64,000 nt of DNA, taken from positions 124,001 through 188,000 of the forward strand of contig CBDCZF010000012.1 in assembly GCA_965224225.1 (NCBI GenBank), written 5' to 3'. Source of the stretch: CAJQQK01 sp965224225 (GTDB lineage: Bacteria; Pseudomonadota; Alphaproteobacteria; Rhizobiales; Hyphomicrobiaceae). The translations under genes and the position numbers were made by a program. The stretch's first letter is position 1. Each line of letters opens with the position of its first letter. The notes beneath the pieces were generated by a model. It ran no database searches. It saw only the letters and a list, made by a program, of their open reading frames with translations, and was not told the DNA's origin. This document shows, piece by piece, positions 44,792-55,195 of the stretch.

Positions 44792-46141
44792 ATGTCCGCC
44801 TTCCTGCAAACGAAATTGCCGGTTGTTCTCAATCGGTTCGCTTGGTTTCTCGTGGTGCTTCTGCTTGGCTATACGGTCCATGCCAAGCAGGTCTGGCCGC
44901 ACCCGGTCATTGACGATGGGGTCAAAGCGTTCACCGACCTCTCGCTGCACGCAAAGAGCTATTTAGGCTTCTTCCCGACCCGGTCGGCAGTCTACAAGCC
45001 CGGCTCGGAAAGCGGTGTAACCATCAACAAGCCCGATAAGGTGGTGCCTGGCAACGTCTTCTTGGCCGGCATCATGGGCAAGCGCAACGTCATGAAGCTG
45101 ATCGCAGCTGACGGGCGCGAACTGCATCGCTGGTCGGTTCCGTTCTATTCGGCGATCACCAAGCTCGATCATATCGAGCCTGTCCAACTGCGACCGCTGA
45201 ACGAGTCGATGACGCACATTCATGGCGCCCATGTCTATCGGGATGGTTCGGTCGTCTTCAACTTCGACTTCCATGGTCTCGTCAGCGTCGATGCCTGCAG
45301 CAACATTCAGTGGGTGCAGGCACGCATGGCGCATCACGCGGTGACGGGGGCAAGTGACGGCACGCTGTGGGTCCTCTCGCGCCAACACCACAACCAGCCA
45401 AGCGCCCGCCTGCCGCTGCTCAAACCGCCGTTCTTCGAGGATCAACTTCTGCAGCTTTCGCGCGACGGCAAGGTGCTGCGCGAAATCTCACTACCCGAGC
45501 TGTTCGACAAGAACGACCTGCACGCTCTCGCATCGGCGACGGGTACGCTCGATCCTGAAAACCAGCATGACGACTTCATGCACACCAACGACATAGAGAT
45601 TCTGACCGAGGCAAAAGCCGCAGCATTTCCGCAGTTCGAGGCAGGCGATATGGCGCTTTCGATGCGCGACCTGAACCTGGTGCTGGTACTCGATCCCGAG
45701 ACGGAGAAGGTGAAATGGCACCAGACCGGGCCGTGGCTGCGCCAGCATGATCCCGATTTCCTCGCCGATGGAACGATTTCGGTGTTCGACAACCGCTGGG
45801 GCGGCGTCGACAATATCGATCGACTGGGCGGCAGCCGCATCATCAAGATCGATCCGCAAACCCGCAAGGTGGCGACGGTCTACCAGAGCAAGAAGGGCCA
45901 GCCGCAGTTCTTCACCCACATCATGGGCGTTCATCAGACTTTCGACAACGGCAATGTGCTGATCGCCGAGCCAACGCGCGGACGCGTCTTCGAAGTGACC
46001 GGGGATGGTGAAATCGTCTGGCAATACATCAACCGTTTGAATGATGACTATCTCGGCCATGTCACGGTCGCAGAAAAGCTACCGGCGGATTACTTCACGT
46101 TCCGTCCGGGCGAATGCAAGAACAAGGGAGCACCATCATGA
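44792..46141 (+). CDS. Membrane-anchored arylsulfotransferase (ASST)-family protein
   Basis: 449 residues. N-terminal anchor helix at about 13-31 (NRFAWFLVVLLLGYTVHA). The periplasmic part is a beta-propeller typical of ASST-like proteins: FLAGIMGKRNVMKLIAADGR, ELHRWSVPFYS, ESMTHIHGAHVYRDGSVVFN, LWVLSRQHHNQ, DDFMHTNDIEIL, NLVLVLDPETEKVKWHQTGP and DPDFLADGTISVFDNRWGG. Bacterial ASSTs move sulfate from one phenolic ester to another via a histidine; several conserved His are here (THIHGAH, HTND) but the active one cannot be assigned. The stop overlaps the next start (ATGA), so it heads a translationally coupled cassette. Confidence 0.85.
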   Translation: MSAFLQTKLPVVLNRFAWFLVVLLLGYTVHAKQVWPHPVIDDGVKAFTDLSLHAKSYLGFFPTRSAVYKPGSESGVTINKPDKVVPGNVFLAGIMGKRNVMKLIAADGRELHRWSVPFYSAITKLDHIEPVQLRPLNESMTHIHGAHVYRDGSVVFNFDFHGLVSVDACSNIQWVQARMAHHAVTGASDGTLWVLSRQHHNQPSARLPLLKPPFFEDQLLQLSRDGKVLREISLPELFDKNDLHALASATGTLDPENQHDDFMHTNDIEILTEAKAAAFPQFEAGDMALSMRDLNLVLVLDPETEKVKWHQTGPWLRQHDPDFLADGTISVFDNRWGGVDNIDRLGGSRIIKIDPQTRKVATVYQSKKGQPQFFTHIMGVHQTFDNGNVLIAEPTRGRVFEVTGDGEIVWQYINRLNDDYLGHVTVAEKLPADYFTFRPGECKNKGAPS

Positions 46142-46395
46142 GACAGAGTGCAGGAGCTGTGATTTACACGCTGGCAACGGCGACGGTCTTCGCCGCGCTG
46201 GCGCCGGTAACCGCTTTCGCCTACACGGGCCCCGGCGCGGGCATCACCGCAATTGGTTCGCTGCTGGCCCTGATTGCAGCGCTTCTGTTGGCACTCGTCG
46301 GTTTCGTCTGGTATCCGCTCAAGCGCTTGCTCGGCGTCAAGTCGACGAAAAAGAAGGCCGATGTGCAACAGCCGGAATCGGCTGCCTCGCAATAG
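46138..46395 (+). CDS. Small membrane protein of the sulfotransferase cassette
   Basis: 85 residues; ATG overlaps the previous stop and has AAGGGAG 7 nt upstream. Signal-like N-terminus (TLATATVFAALAPVTAFA) is followed by YTGPGAGITAIGSLLALIAA, a second hydrophobic helix ending WYPLKRLLG, and a charged tail KSTKKKADVQQPESAASQ. The YTGPG motif after a signal sequence is seen in small membrane proteins next to ASST or phosphodiesterase genes. Possibly a partner of the ASST protein; function unknown. Confidence 0.75.
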   Translation: MRQSAGAVIYTLATATVFAALAPVTAFAYTGPGAGITAIGSLLALIAALLLALVGFVWYPLKRLLGVKSTKKKADVQQPESAASQ

Positions 46396-46416
46396 TCCAC
46401 GCGCTCTTTCGACGGC

Positions 46417-46803
46417 ATGCTGATGATGGCGAGTTTCCTATTCGTGTGTTTTGCATCGGCGCTGTTTCTGGTGCTGCTGGAACGGCTGAACATCGTCGGG
46501 CTCAGCCTGGACGTGGTTGCCGACAGCCGGTCGGCCATTGCTATCATCGCCGATGCCGATCTCGACGACGATGACAAGGAAATCGCCATCCAGCGAATGT
46601 CGGGGCGCATGCTGCTCAACTTCGCGAAGATCGCCGGCCTGACGCTGGTTGCCCTGGCCGTACCAGGCGGCCTGATCGCAGCCGTCGTCGGTCTCGGCTG
46701 GTCGGATAGCGATACGCTTGAGGGCATTGTTCTTTCCGTGCCCTTCATCGCGCTCAACGTCGTGGCCTTTGCAGCGGTCTGTTACTGGAGATACCGGAAG
46801 TGA
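46417..46803 (+). CDS. Small integral membrane protein, unknown
   Basis: 128 residues, three or four hydrophobic segments: ASFLFVCFASALFLVLLERL, ALVALAVPGGLIAAVVGLGW-like and VPFIALNVVAFAAVCYW. Between the first and second lies an acidic/soluble loop (DADLDDDDKEIAIQRMSGRM). The stop overlaps the sulfotransferase start. I do not recognise the family; its conserved place between ASST-like and sulfotransferase genes suggests a shared task. The start could be either of three near Met codons (46417-46426). Confidence 0.68.
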   Translation: MLMMASFLFVCFASALFLVLLERLNIVGLSLDVVADSRSAIAIIADADLDDDDKEIAIQRMSGRMLLNFAKIAGLTLVALAVPGGLIAAVVGLGWSDSDTLEGIVLSVPFIALNVVAFAAVCYWRYRK

Positions 46804-47870
46804 GCTGGACCGATCAGTACTCGACGCTCGATCGCTTCGTCCACGACGTCGCCTTTGCCGGCACCGGCCTGCAGAAGGTGGTGGCCGATATCGAAGACCA
46901 TGTCTTTGCCGCCCAGTTTGCCGATCTCGCGACCGACCGACCAGTGTTCATCACGTCGCTGCCGCGTGCCGGCACGACACTGATGCTCGAGTTGTTCGCA
47001 TCGCTGCCGGAGTTTGCCAGCCACACGTACCGCAACATGCCGTTTCTGCTGTGTCCAATGTTTTGGAACCAGCTTTCGCAGGGCTTTCAAAAGCAGATGG
47101 TTGCCCGCGAGCGTGCCCATAAAGACGGTGTGATGATCGATTTCGACAGCGCCGAGGCGTTCGAGGAGGCGCTCTGGCAGGCGTGGTGGCCGGAAAAGTA
47201 CCGCGACGGCCGAATCGTGCTCTGGGACGGCGCGGAGGACAACGAGGAATTCCGCCAATTCTTCGACAATCACCTCAAGAAGATCATTTCACTCGGCCGC
47301 CAGCGCAAATCTGATCGGGCGATGCACTATGTCTCCAAGAACAACAACAACATCGCGCGCCTGCCTGCACTCGTGCGTCTCTATCCCGATTGCCGGATCG
47401 TTATCCCGGTTCGCGAGCCGCTCTCGCATGTGCGCTCGCTTCATCGCCAGCACATGCGCTTCCTCACGGCCCACGACGAGGATGCCTTCTCGCGCCGCTA
47501 CATGAACGCCATCGGGCATCTCGAATTCGGCGCCAATCTCAAGCCTATCCGTTTTCCCGGTTTCGACCTGGAGCCGGATGCCGCTGTCGATGCCTCATTC
47601 TGGCTCGAATACTGGATCGCTGCATTCGCCATGCTGGCCAAACTCGAACTGGAGCAGATCCGTTTCGTCAACTTCGACGAACTGTGCCAAGAACCGCAGC
47701 CGACACTGCACGAACTGCTTGCCTGGCTCGAGATCGAGACCGCGGCCGCAGCCCGGCTCGCCGAAAAGGTCACGAATCCGTCATCGAAAAACCTCTTAAG
47801 TGAAGATCTGACGCTCGATGCAGCACGAGTGGGCACGGCAGAGGAAATCTATCGGCGCTTGGTTCTGTGA
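46800..47870 (+). CDS. PAPS-dependent sulfotransferase family protein
   Basis: 356 residues; GTG start overlaps the previous stop (GTGA), GGAG upstream. The 5'-phosphosulfate loop is FITSLPRAGTTLMLEL (residues about 49-64) and the 3'-phosphate motif is VIPVREPLSHVRSLHRQH (about 200-217), both classic for cytosolic-type sulfotransferases. No signal peptide, so cytoplasmic. It would move sulfate from PAPS to a hydroxyl on a sugar, lipid or peptide. Together with the exported ASST-like protein it makes a plausible cytoplasm-to-periplasm sulfation route; substrate unknown. Confidence 0.87.
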   Translation: MSWTDQYSTLDRFVHDVAFAGTGLQKVVADIEDHVFAAQFADLATDRPVFITSLPRAGTTLMLELFASLPEFASHTYRNMPFLLCPMFWNQLSQGFQKQMVARERAHKDGVMIDFDSAEAFEEALWQAWWPEKYRDGRIVLWDGAEDNEEFRQFFDNHLKKIISLGRQRKSDRAMHYVSKNNNNIARLPALVRLYPDCRIVIPVREPLSHVRSLHRQHMRFLTAHDEDAFSRRYMNAIGHLEFGANLKPIRFPGFDLEPDAAVDASFWLEYWIAAFAMLAKLELEQIRFVNFDELCQEPQPTLHELLAWLEIETAAAARLAEKVTNPSSKNLLSEDLTLDAARVGTAEEIYRRLVL

Positions 47871-48044
47871 GATGGAAACGCGAGCGTGGTAATTACGAGT
47901 TTCATACGCGGTACTTATCAATCACCGTGCGGACTTGTCTGTCGGTCGCAGCTTCGCCGCGATCCAGCTCATCGAGGCCTTCGCAAACGAGCCGGCGTTC
48001 TTCATCGGGTGGCGCGAATAGAAGAAGAATCGGCACACCACTAC

Positions 48045-50297
<2,253 letters not shown>

Positions 50298-50680
50298 GGC
50301 ATTCGGTTAGCCGGTTGCCGCGGCCGGCTCAAGCGCGCAAAGGCCACACGTGGGCCCGTGGACTACAATTTCGCTCACGGCTATTCCTCGCTTGCGCTCG
50401 GGCCTCCCCGGGGGGCGGCGCCAAGCGCCGGGCCTCGTTCGAGGCCTTCAGCGTTTCCGACATGGCCGGAAACGCTATAGTGCGTTCACAGCCAAATTGA
50501 TCGATATCTGGACAATTCAATATCAGAGCTCAATCAATAACCCCGAGTGTCATCTCGGTGCTTGTCACTGCTCGTCGCTGGGACCAGTTTCTCAGGCCGG
50601 ACAAAGCTTGCGGAAGATTGCGACGCTGAAAGCTGCACAGCGGGATTTGCAATGTGACGGGCCCCGACTGCTAACGGGAG
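50298..50680. repeat. Hairpin cluster between phaZ and parC
   Basis: 383 nt without a gene. It holds three neighbouring inverted repeats: CGGCGC-CAA-GCGCCG (about 50416-50430), GGCCTCG-TT-CGAGGCC (50431-50446) and AGCGTTTCCG-N7-CGGAAACGCT (50450-50476). The third has perfect 10-nt arms. No T-run follows on either strand. This resembles a repetitive extragenic palindrome cluster more than a single terminator. The rest of the gap (50480-50680) is AT-richer and featureless. Confidence 0.5.
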
Positions 50681-51976
50681 TCACGCGAGAGCCACTTCAC
50701 TTGCAATAACTGCCTTGTGCGCTTTGCCGTTCTTTTTCGCGTGGCGTTGCTCGGCCTTCTGGATCATTTCGCCAATGCGTGGCTGGATTTCATTGCGCCA
50801 GCGCCGGCCGTTGAAGACGCCGTAATGGCCGACGCCCGGCTGCACATAATGGAAATGATCATCCGCCGGCACGTTGTAGCAGAGGGCGTGTGCCGCCTCG
50901 GTCTGGCCGATGCCGCAAATGTCGTCGTTCTCGCCTTCGATCGTAATAATCGAGGTGTCGCGGATCTTCGAGCAGTCAACCGGTTCGTCGCGATGCATCA
51001 TCGTGCCGTCCGGCAGGACATGCGTCTGGAAGGCTGTCTCGACCGTCTGCAAATAGAATTCCGCCGGAAGGTCCATGACCGCCAGATATTCGTCATAAAA
51101 CTTTTCGTGCTGGGCAACGGAATCCTCGTCACCTTCGACCAGATGATCGAACAGCTTCCAATGCGCCTCGCGGTGACGCTCGAGGTTCATGGTCATAAAC
51201 CCGGTGAGCTGGATGAAACCCGGATAGACCGGTCGCATGGCGCCCGGATTGGGGAAGGGTACGTGTGAAATCACGTTCTGGCGGAACCAGGCGAGCGGTT
51301 TTTTTTCGGCCAGTTCGTTGACCACGGTCGGATTGCGTCGCGTATCGATCGGACCGCCCATCATGGTCAGCGACAAGGGTTGAACGGGCTGTTTGCGCGC
51401 GGCCATGATCGCGGTGGCGGCAAGACAGGGTACAGCCGGCTGACAGACCGCGATTATATGCACGTTCGGCCCGAGATCGTTCACGAACTCGATGACGTAG
51501 TCGATGAAATCATCGAGATCGAAACGACCCTCGTACAATGGCACGTTGCGCGCATCGATCCAGTCGGTGATATAGACCTCATGGCCGGGCAGCATCGCGC
51601 GCACGGTGCCGCGCAGCAGCGTCGCATAGTGTCCCGACATCGGCGCCACGATCAGTACGGTCGGGTCATTGCGCCGGGCCACGTCGGCATCGTCGCGCCT
51701 GAAATGAACAAGCTCGCAAAACGGTTTGCGTTTGACCGTCTCGATCTCGATCGCCACCTCGCGGCCGTCGATCTCGGTCTCGGCAATATCCCAATCTGGC
51801 TTGCCGTAGCGGTTGGTCAGCCGTTCGAATACCGTACACGCCGCGGAAAGACTGCGCGCCATGGGCGATTCGGCCATCGGATTGAACGGTGATTCCAACT
51901 GATAGCGCAGTCCTTTCGATGCCAAGCGCAGGGGCGAGACCATGGCGTGAGCAAGTTCGTAGGCGTGATATTTCAT
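50681..51976 (-). CDS. phaZ: Intracellular poly(3-hydroxyalkanoate) depolymerase
   Basis: 431 residues, alpha/beta hydrolase of the intracellular PhaZ type. The nucleophile is a cysteine, C178 in IIAVCQPAVPCLAA, as in the Ralstonia PhaZ1 group. The acid is in IEGENDDICG (about 353-360) and the histidine in GVGHYGVFNG (about 388). No signal peptide, as expected for granule-bound mobilisation of stored polyhydroxyalkanoate. The upstream region has TGC-N3-GCA-type palindromes that resemble PhaR sites. No other pha genes are in the window. Confidence 0.92.
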   Translation of the reverse strand: MKYHAYELAHAMVSPLRLASKGLRYQLESPFNPMAESPMARSLSAACTVFERLTNRYGKPDWDIAETEIDGREVAIEIETVKRKPFCELVHFRRDDADVARRNDPTVLIVAPMSGHYATLLRGTVRAMLPGHEVYITDWIDARNVPLYEGRFDLDDFIDYVIEFVNDLGPNVHIIAVCQPAVPCLAATAIMAARKQPVQPLSLTMMGGPIDTRRNPTVVNELAEKKPLAWFRQNVISHVPFPNPGAMRPVYPGFIQLTGFMTMNLERHREAHWKLFDHLVEGDEDSVAQHEKFYDEYLAVMDLPAEFYLQTVETAFQTHVLPDGTMMHRDEPVDCSKIRDTSIITIEGENDDICGIGQTEAAHALCYNVPADDHFHYVQPGVGHYGVFNGRRWRNEIQPRIGEMIQKAEQRHAKKNGKAHKAVIASEVALA

Positions 51977-52010
51977 CGATAGGGCTGCCCAGTGTGCGGT
52001 AGTTGCAGTT

Positions 52011-52043
52011 CAGTGCTTTTTTGCACTGCAGCATTTATGCTGC
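52011..52043. promoter_or_regulatory. Palindromes upstream of phaZ, candidate PhaR sites
   Basis: CAGTGC-TTTTTT-GCACTG (52011-52028) runs straight into GCAGCAT-TT-ATGCTGC (52028-52043). The junction contains TGCACTGCAGCA, with the TGC-N3-GCA core of the sites bound by PhaR-type repressors of PHA genes. It lies 35-67 nt upstream of the phaZ ATG. PhaR itself is not in the window. The region 51977-52271 has no other clear feature. Confidence 0.4.
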
Positions 52044-52271
52044 GGTACGTCAAGTTAGGACTCTTGCTTAGCTGACTGAAACAATTATGAGCCGTGGTTC
52101 GGTTTCTGGACGTCTCAGACAAATGCCGCTGACAGGCGGAGACCGTTTCGCAGAGCAGCATAACACGGCTCGGTTACATCACCGGTACAAGTTTGCCACA
52201 CTTAGTATAGTCAGATTCGACGCCATCCAGGTAGGATATGCAGAAATTGTCCTGAAGAGAGGGTTGCCGAC

Positions 52272-53201
52272 ATGAGCCTGTATGGTCCGCCACAAGACCT
52301 CGAAAGCGAGATCTGGACGACGCTGCCGGAGGCGTTTCGCGTCCGCAATACGGAGCCGGACTGGGGGCGGGGAAACCGGCCCGGTGTTGAGATCGACAGC
52401 TTTCTCGAGGGCCCGAGCTTTGACCGTGCAGGACGCCTTTACGTCACCGACATTCCCTATGGCCGCATTTTTCGCATCACGCCTGAGGGTGAGTGGTCGC
52501 TGATCGCTGAATACGATGGCTGGCCGAACGGTCTCAAGATCCACCGCGACGGGCGTATATTCATCACTGACTACAAATTCGGGATCATGCAGCTCGACCC
52601 GGAGAGCGGCGCCGTGACGCCGTTCCTGACCAGCCGAAAATCGGAGAGCTTCCGCGGGGTCAACGACCTGTTCTTCGACCGGCGCGGGGCCATGTATTTC
52701 ACCGATCAGGGCCAGACCGGCATGCACGATCCGACCGGGCGGGTCTATCGTTATGACATGGATAGCGGCCGGCTCGACCTGCTGCTGGCCAACGGACCAA
52801 GTCCCAACGGTCTGGTCATGAATCCGGCCGAAGATACGCTTTACGTGGCGATGACGCGCGGCAATGCCGTATGGCGTGTCCCCATCCATCCGGACGGCGG
52901 CACCACGAAGGTCTCCGTTTTCACGGCCATGGCAGGCGGCGTCAGTGGTGCCGATGGCATGGCGGTTGACAGTGCCGGCCGGCTATTCGTGTGTGATGCC
53001 GGCAACGGTTGTGTGTGGGTCTTCAGTGATCGCGCGGTCCCGGCGCTGCGCATCAGGGCAGCCTCCAAGGGAACCTCGACCACCAATCTGGCGTTTGGTG
53101 GCTCCGACGGGCGCGATCTCTACATCACCGAATCGACCACGGGATCGATCCTGCGTGCGCGCCTGGATATTGCCGGCCAGCCAATGTTTTCGCACGCCTG
53201 A
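52272..53201 (+). CDS. SMP-30/gluconolactonase-like (LRE) protein
   Basis: 309 residues, ATG with AGAGGG upstream. A six-bladed propeller is suggested by regular blades (GRLYVTDIPYGRIFRI, GRIFITDYKFGIMQLD, GAMYFTDQGQTGMHDPTGRV, LYVAMTRGNAVWRV). Metal ligands of the SMP-30 family are present: Glu in FLEGPSFD, Asn in SPNGLVMNP and Asp in GADGMAVDSAG. It should hydrolyse a sugar lactone or similar ester, Ca2+- or Zn2+-dependent; the substrate is not indicated. No signal peptide, likely cytoplasmic. No operon partner. Confidence 0.87.
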   Translation: MSLYGPPQDLESEIWTTLPEAFRVRNTEPDWGRGNRPGVEIDSFLEGPSFDRAGRLYVTDIPYGRIFRITPEGEWSLIAEYDGWPNGLKIHRDGRIFITDYKFGIMQLDPESGAVTPFLTSRKSESFRGVNDLFFDRRGAMYFTDQGQTGMHDPTGRVYRYDMDSGRLDLLLANGPSPNGLVMNPAEDTLYVAMTRGNAVWRVPIHPDGGTTKVSVFTAMAGGVSGADGMAVDSAGRLFVCDAGNGCVWVFSDRAVPALRIRAASKGTSTTNLAFGGSDGRDLYITESTTGSILRARLDIAGQPMFSHA

Positions 53202-53245
53202 GCGGGCAGTCCCGAGGTCGCTGCGTGATCGGAACCTGACTGTCG

Positions 53246-53455
53246 CTATTTGTCAAAGACCATCATCAAGATCAGCATCCCGATGGAGCTGACGGCAACG
53301 AACAGGATCGAGAACACGGTTGCCCGCGTGCTCGTATGCGAATGCGGCAGGTCAATGCCCTCTTCGCCGTTGCGCCGCTGCTCTTCGCGGATGGTCTGCA
53401 TCGCGACCGTGGCGCCGATCGCAGCTTCTCGTTCACTGAGTTCGAGATCACTCAT
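53246..53455 (-). CDS. Small one-TM membrane protein, unknown
   Basis: 69 residues from ATG 53455, preceded by AAAGGAG. Residues 1-42 are charged and soluble (SEREAAIGATVAMQTIREEQ), with one C-terminal helix (TVFSILFVAVSSIGMLILMM). Likely inserted in the inner membrane with a cytoplasmic N-terminus. A longer in-frame version covers the lactoylglutathione lyase gene and is not credible. Family unknown. Lies 73 nt after gloA on the same strand. Confidence 0.65.
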   Translation of the reverse strand: MSDLELSEREAAIGATVAMQTIREEQRRNGEEGIDLPHSHTSTRATVFSILFVAVSSIGMLILMMVFDK

Positions 53456-53528
53456 GGGGTCGCTCCTTTGGGGGTAGCTCCATTGGCCGCTGCGGCGCCG
53501 AGGGGAGGGCGCAAAGCTTGGTACAGGA

Positions 53529-53969
53529 TCACCAGACGCCTGTGTTCGCCATCGAGGCCCAGGGCTCGGCGGCCGCCTGGGCCTCGCCCTTCTGGAGCAA
53601 TTCGATGGAGATGTTGTCCGGTGAGCGTATGAAGGCCATGCGTCCATCGCGTGGCGGCCTGTTGATGGTGACGCCGGCATCCATCAGCTTCTGGCAGGTC
53701 TGGTAGATGTCATCGACCTCGAAGGCGAGATGGCCGAAATTGCGTCCGCCGTCATACTGTTCCGGGTCCCAATTGTAGGTGAGTTCGAGCAGGGGGGCAC
53801 GCCGTTCGCGCCCGCGCGCTTCATCCTCGCCGGCGGCCAGGAAGATCAGCGTGAAGCGGCCTGATTCGTTGTCGACCCGGCGCACTTCCTGCATGCCGAG
53901 CTTGTCGCGATAAAACGCCAGGCTTTCATCGACGTCGGTGACGCGGACCATGGTGTGCAAGTAACGCAT
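53529..53969 (-). CDS. gloA: Lactoylglutathione lyase (glyoxalase I) family
   Basis: 146 residues from ATG 53969 (GGAG 7 nt upstream; another ATG at 53975). VOC-fold with the four metal ligands of glyoxalase I: H5 (YLHTMVRV), E62 (LLELTYNW), H80 (FGHLAFEV) and E123 (SIELLQ). Converts the methylglyoxal-glutathione adduct to S-lactoylglutathione. NWDPEQYDGGRNFGHLAF is a typical segment. Cytoplasmic, full length. Cotranscription with the small membrane protein downstream is likely. Confidence 0.92.
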   Translation of the reverse strand: MRYLHTMVRVTDVDESLAFYRDKLGMQEVRRVDNESGRFTLIFLAAGEDEARGRERRAPLLELTYNWDPEQYDGGRNFGHLAFEVDDIYQTCQKLMDAGVTINRPPRDGRMAFIRSPDNISIELLQKGEAQAAAEPWASMANTGVW

Positions 53970-54573
53970 CGGCATTCTCCGTTTTGCGGGTTGGCAATGG
54001 CGATGACGACGAATGTGCGATCGCCTTGGGCGTCAGCTTAATGAGTTTCGGGCATAGATTGAAGGGATCAATGGTCATTGCACTATCGAAGGCCGGCTCC
54101 AGCGTGACACCGCGCGTCATGCCGCCCGCGCTGCCTCGAGGGTGCGTGTCGGTTCGACTGAACATGGTTGAATCTGCAATGCGAATCGATTGGCCAAATG
54201 TCTGAAGAAAAAGGCTTGCCGTGCGAGATCAATCGACCGCTTGGCCCACCATTTTCTGCGATGTGCAAAACCATGAGCGAACGATGTTTCGTATGCTTTC
54301 AAACGCCTGTGATGTCAATAATTTGCGCTTGCTCGCTCTGTTCAAAATTCAGTGCTGAAAGTTGTTGGTTGAGAACGGTGGCGGCAAATTAACCCTTTTC
54401 ACGTTGAGCACCTTTGGTATGTTTGCAGGGTCGGTGATGGGGGCAGCTCCGAGGGCAAATTGGGAGCTGCAAAGGGTCCCCGTCACAACACGGCGACTTG
54501 GCAGTTGTCGTGGTTCGATGCGGCGTTAGCGCCGGAAAACTGTGATAGTGGTAACTACCTGTAGCGGGGTTGA
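53970..54573. other. 604-nt intergenic region with long leader of the cold-shock gene
   Basis: Divergent spacer between gloA and the double cold-shock-domain gene. Open frames here are scrappy. Near the right end is an inverted repeat GCAGCTCC (54443-54450) / GGAGCTGC (54463-54470) with a 12-nt loop, probably in the 5' leader of the cold-shock mRNA about 100 nt before its ATG. Promoters were not identified with confidence. Confidence 0.45.
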
Positions 54574-55182
54574 ATGATGGGGGATTCCAAAACACCACCC
54601 GATGGGCCGGACTATGTGCCTGTTACATCGGAAGAGGTGGGTGGACTACCGGAAGGCGCCGGCCTTGAAGTGTTTGAAGTGGCGGGAACCATCAAGTGGT
54701 TCGATGCCAGTAAGGGGTTCGGTTTTATCGTGCCTGACAACGGCCTGGAAGACGTGCTTCTGCATGTGACGTCACTCAGGGCGGGCGGGTATCAGACGGC
54801 CTATGAAGGCGCGCGCGTGCACTGTCAGGTGCTCAAGCGGCCAAAGGGCTATCAAGCCTTCGCAATTTTGAGTATGGATGAATCGACGGCCATCCATCCC
54901 TCGCAATTGCCGCAGCGCACGCATGTCGTCGTGCAGCCGGAAAGCGATTGGGAACGGGCCATGGTCAAGTGGTTCAACCGGATCCGTGGGTTCGGCTTCC
55001 TGACGCGAGGCGAAGGCACACCTGACATATTCGTGCACATGGAAACGCTGCGCCGATATGGCTTCACGGAGTTGCGCCCGGGCCAGATCATCCAGGTGCG
55101 CTGGGGACGCGGCTCGAAGGGCTGCATGGCAGCCGAGTTGCGGCCTGACGGTCCGCCGTCAAATCTGCCGCAGCAGCACTGA
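54574..55182 (+). CDS. Double cold-shock-domain protein
   Basis: 202 residues. Two cold-shock domains: residues 35-100 (GTIKWFDASKGFGFIVPDNG with RNP1 KGFGFI and RNP2-like DVLLHVTSL) and about 126-190 (AMVKWFNRIRGFGFLTRGEG, DIFVHMETLRRYGF). Such two-domain Csp proteins are typical of alphaproteobacteria (Caulobacter CspC/CspD type) and bind single-stranded nucleic acid. An acidic N-terminal extension precedes the first domain. Long structured leader upstream and a strong terminator downstream. Confidence 0.92.
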   Translation: MMGDSKTPPDGPDYVPVTSEEVGGLPEGAGLEVFEVAGTIKWFDASKGFGFIVPDNGLEDVLLHVTSLRAGGYQTAYEGARVHCQVLKRPKGYQAFAILSMDESTAIHPSQLPQRTHVVVQPESDWERAMVKWFNRIRGFGFLTRGEGTPDIFVHMETLRRYGFTELRPGQIIQVRWGRGSKGCMAAELRPDGPPSNLPQQH

Positions 55183-55195
55183 CAGGCCGGCGCCG

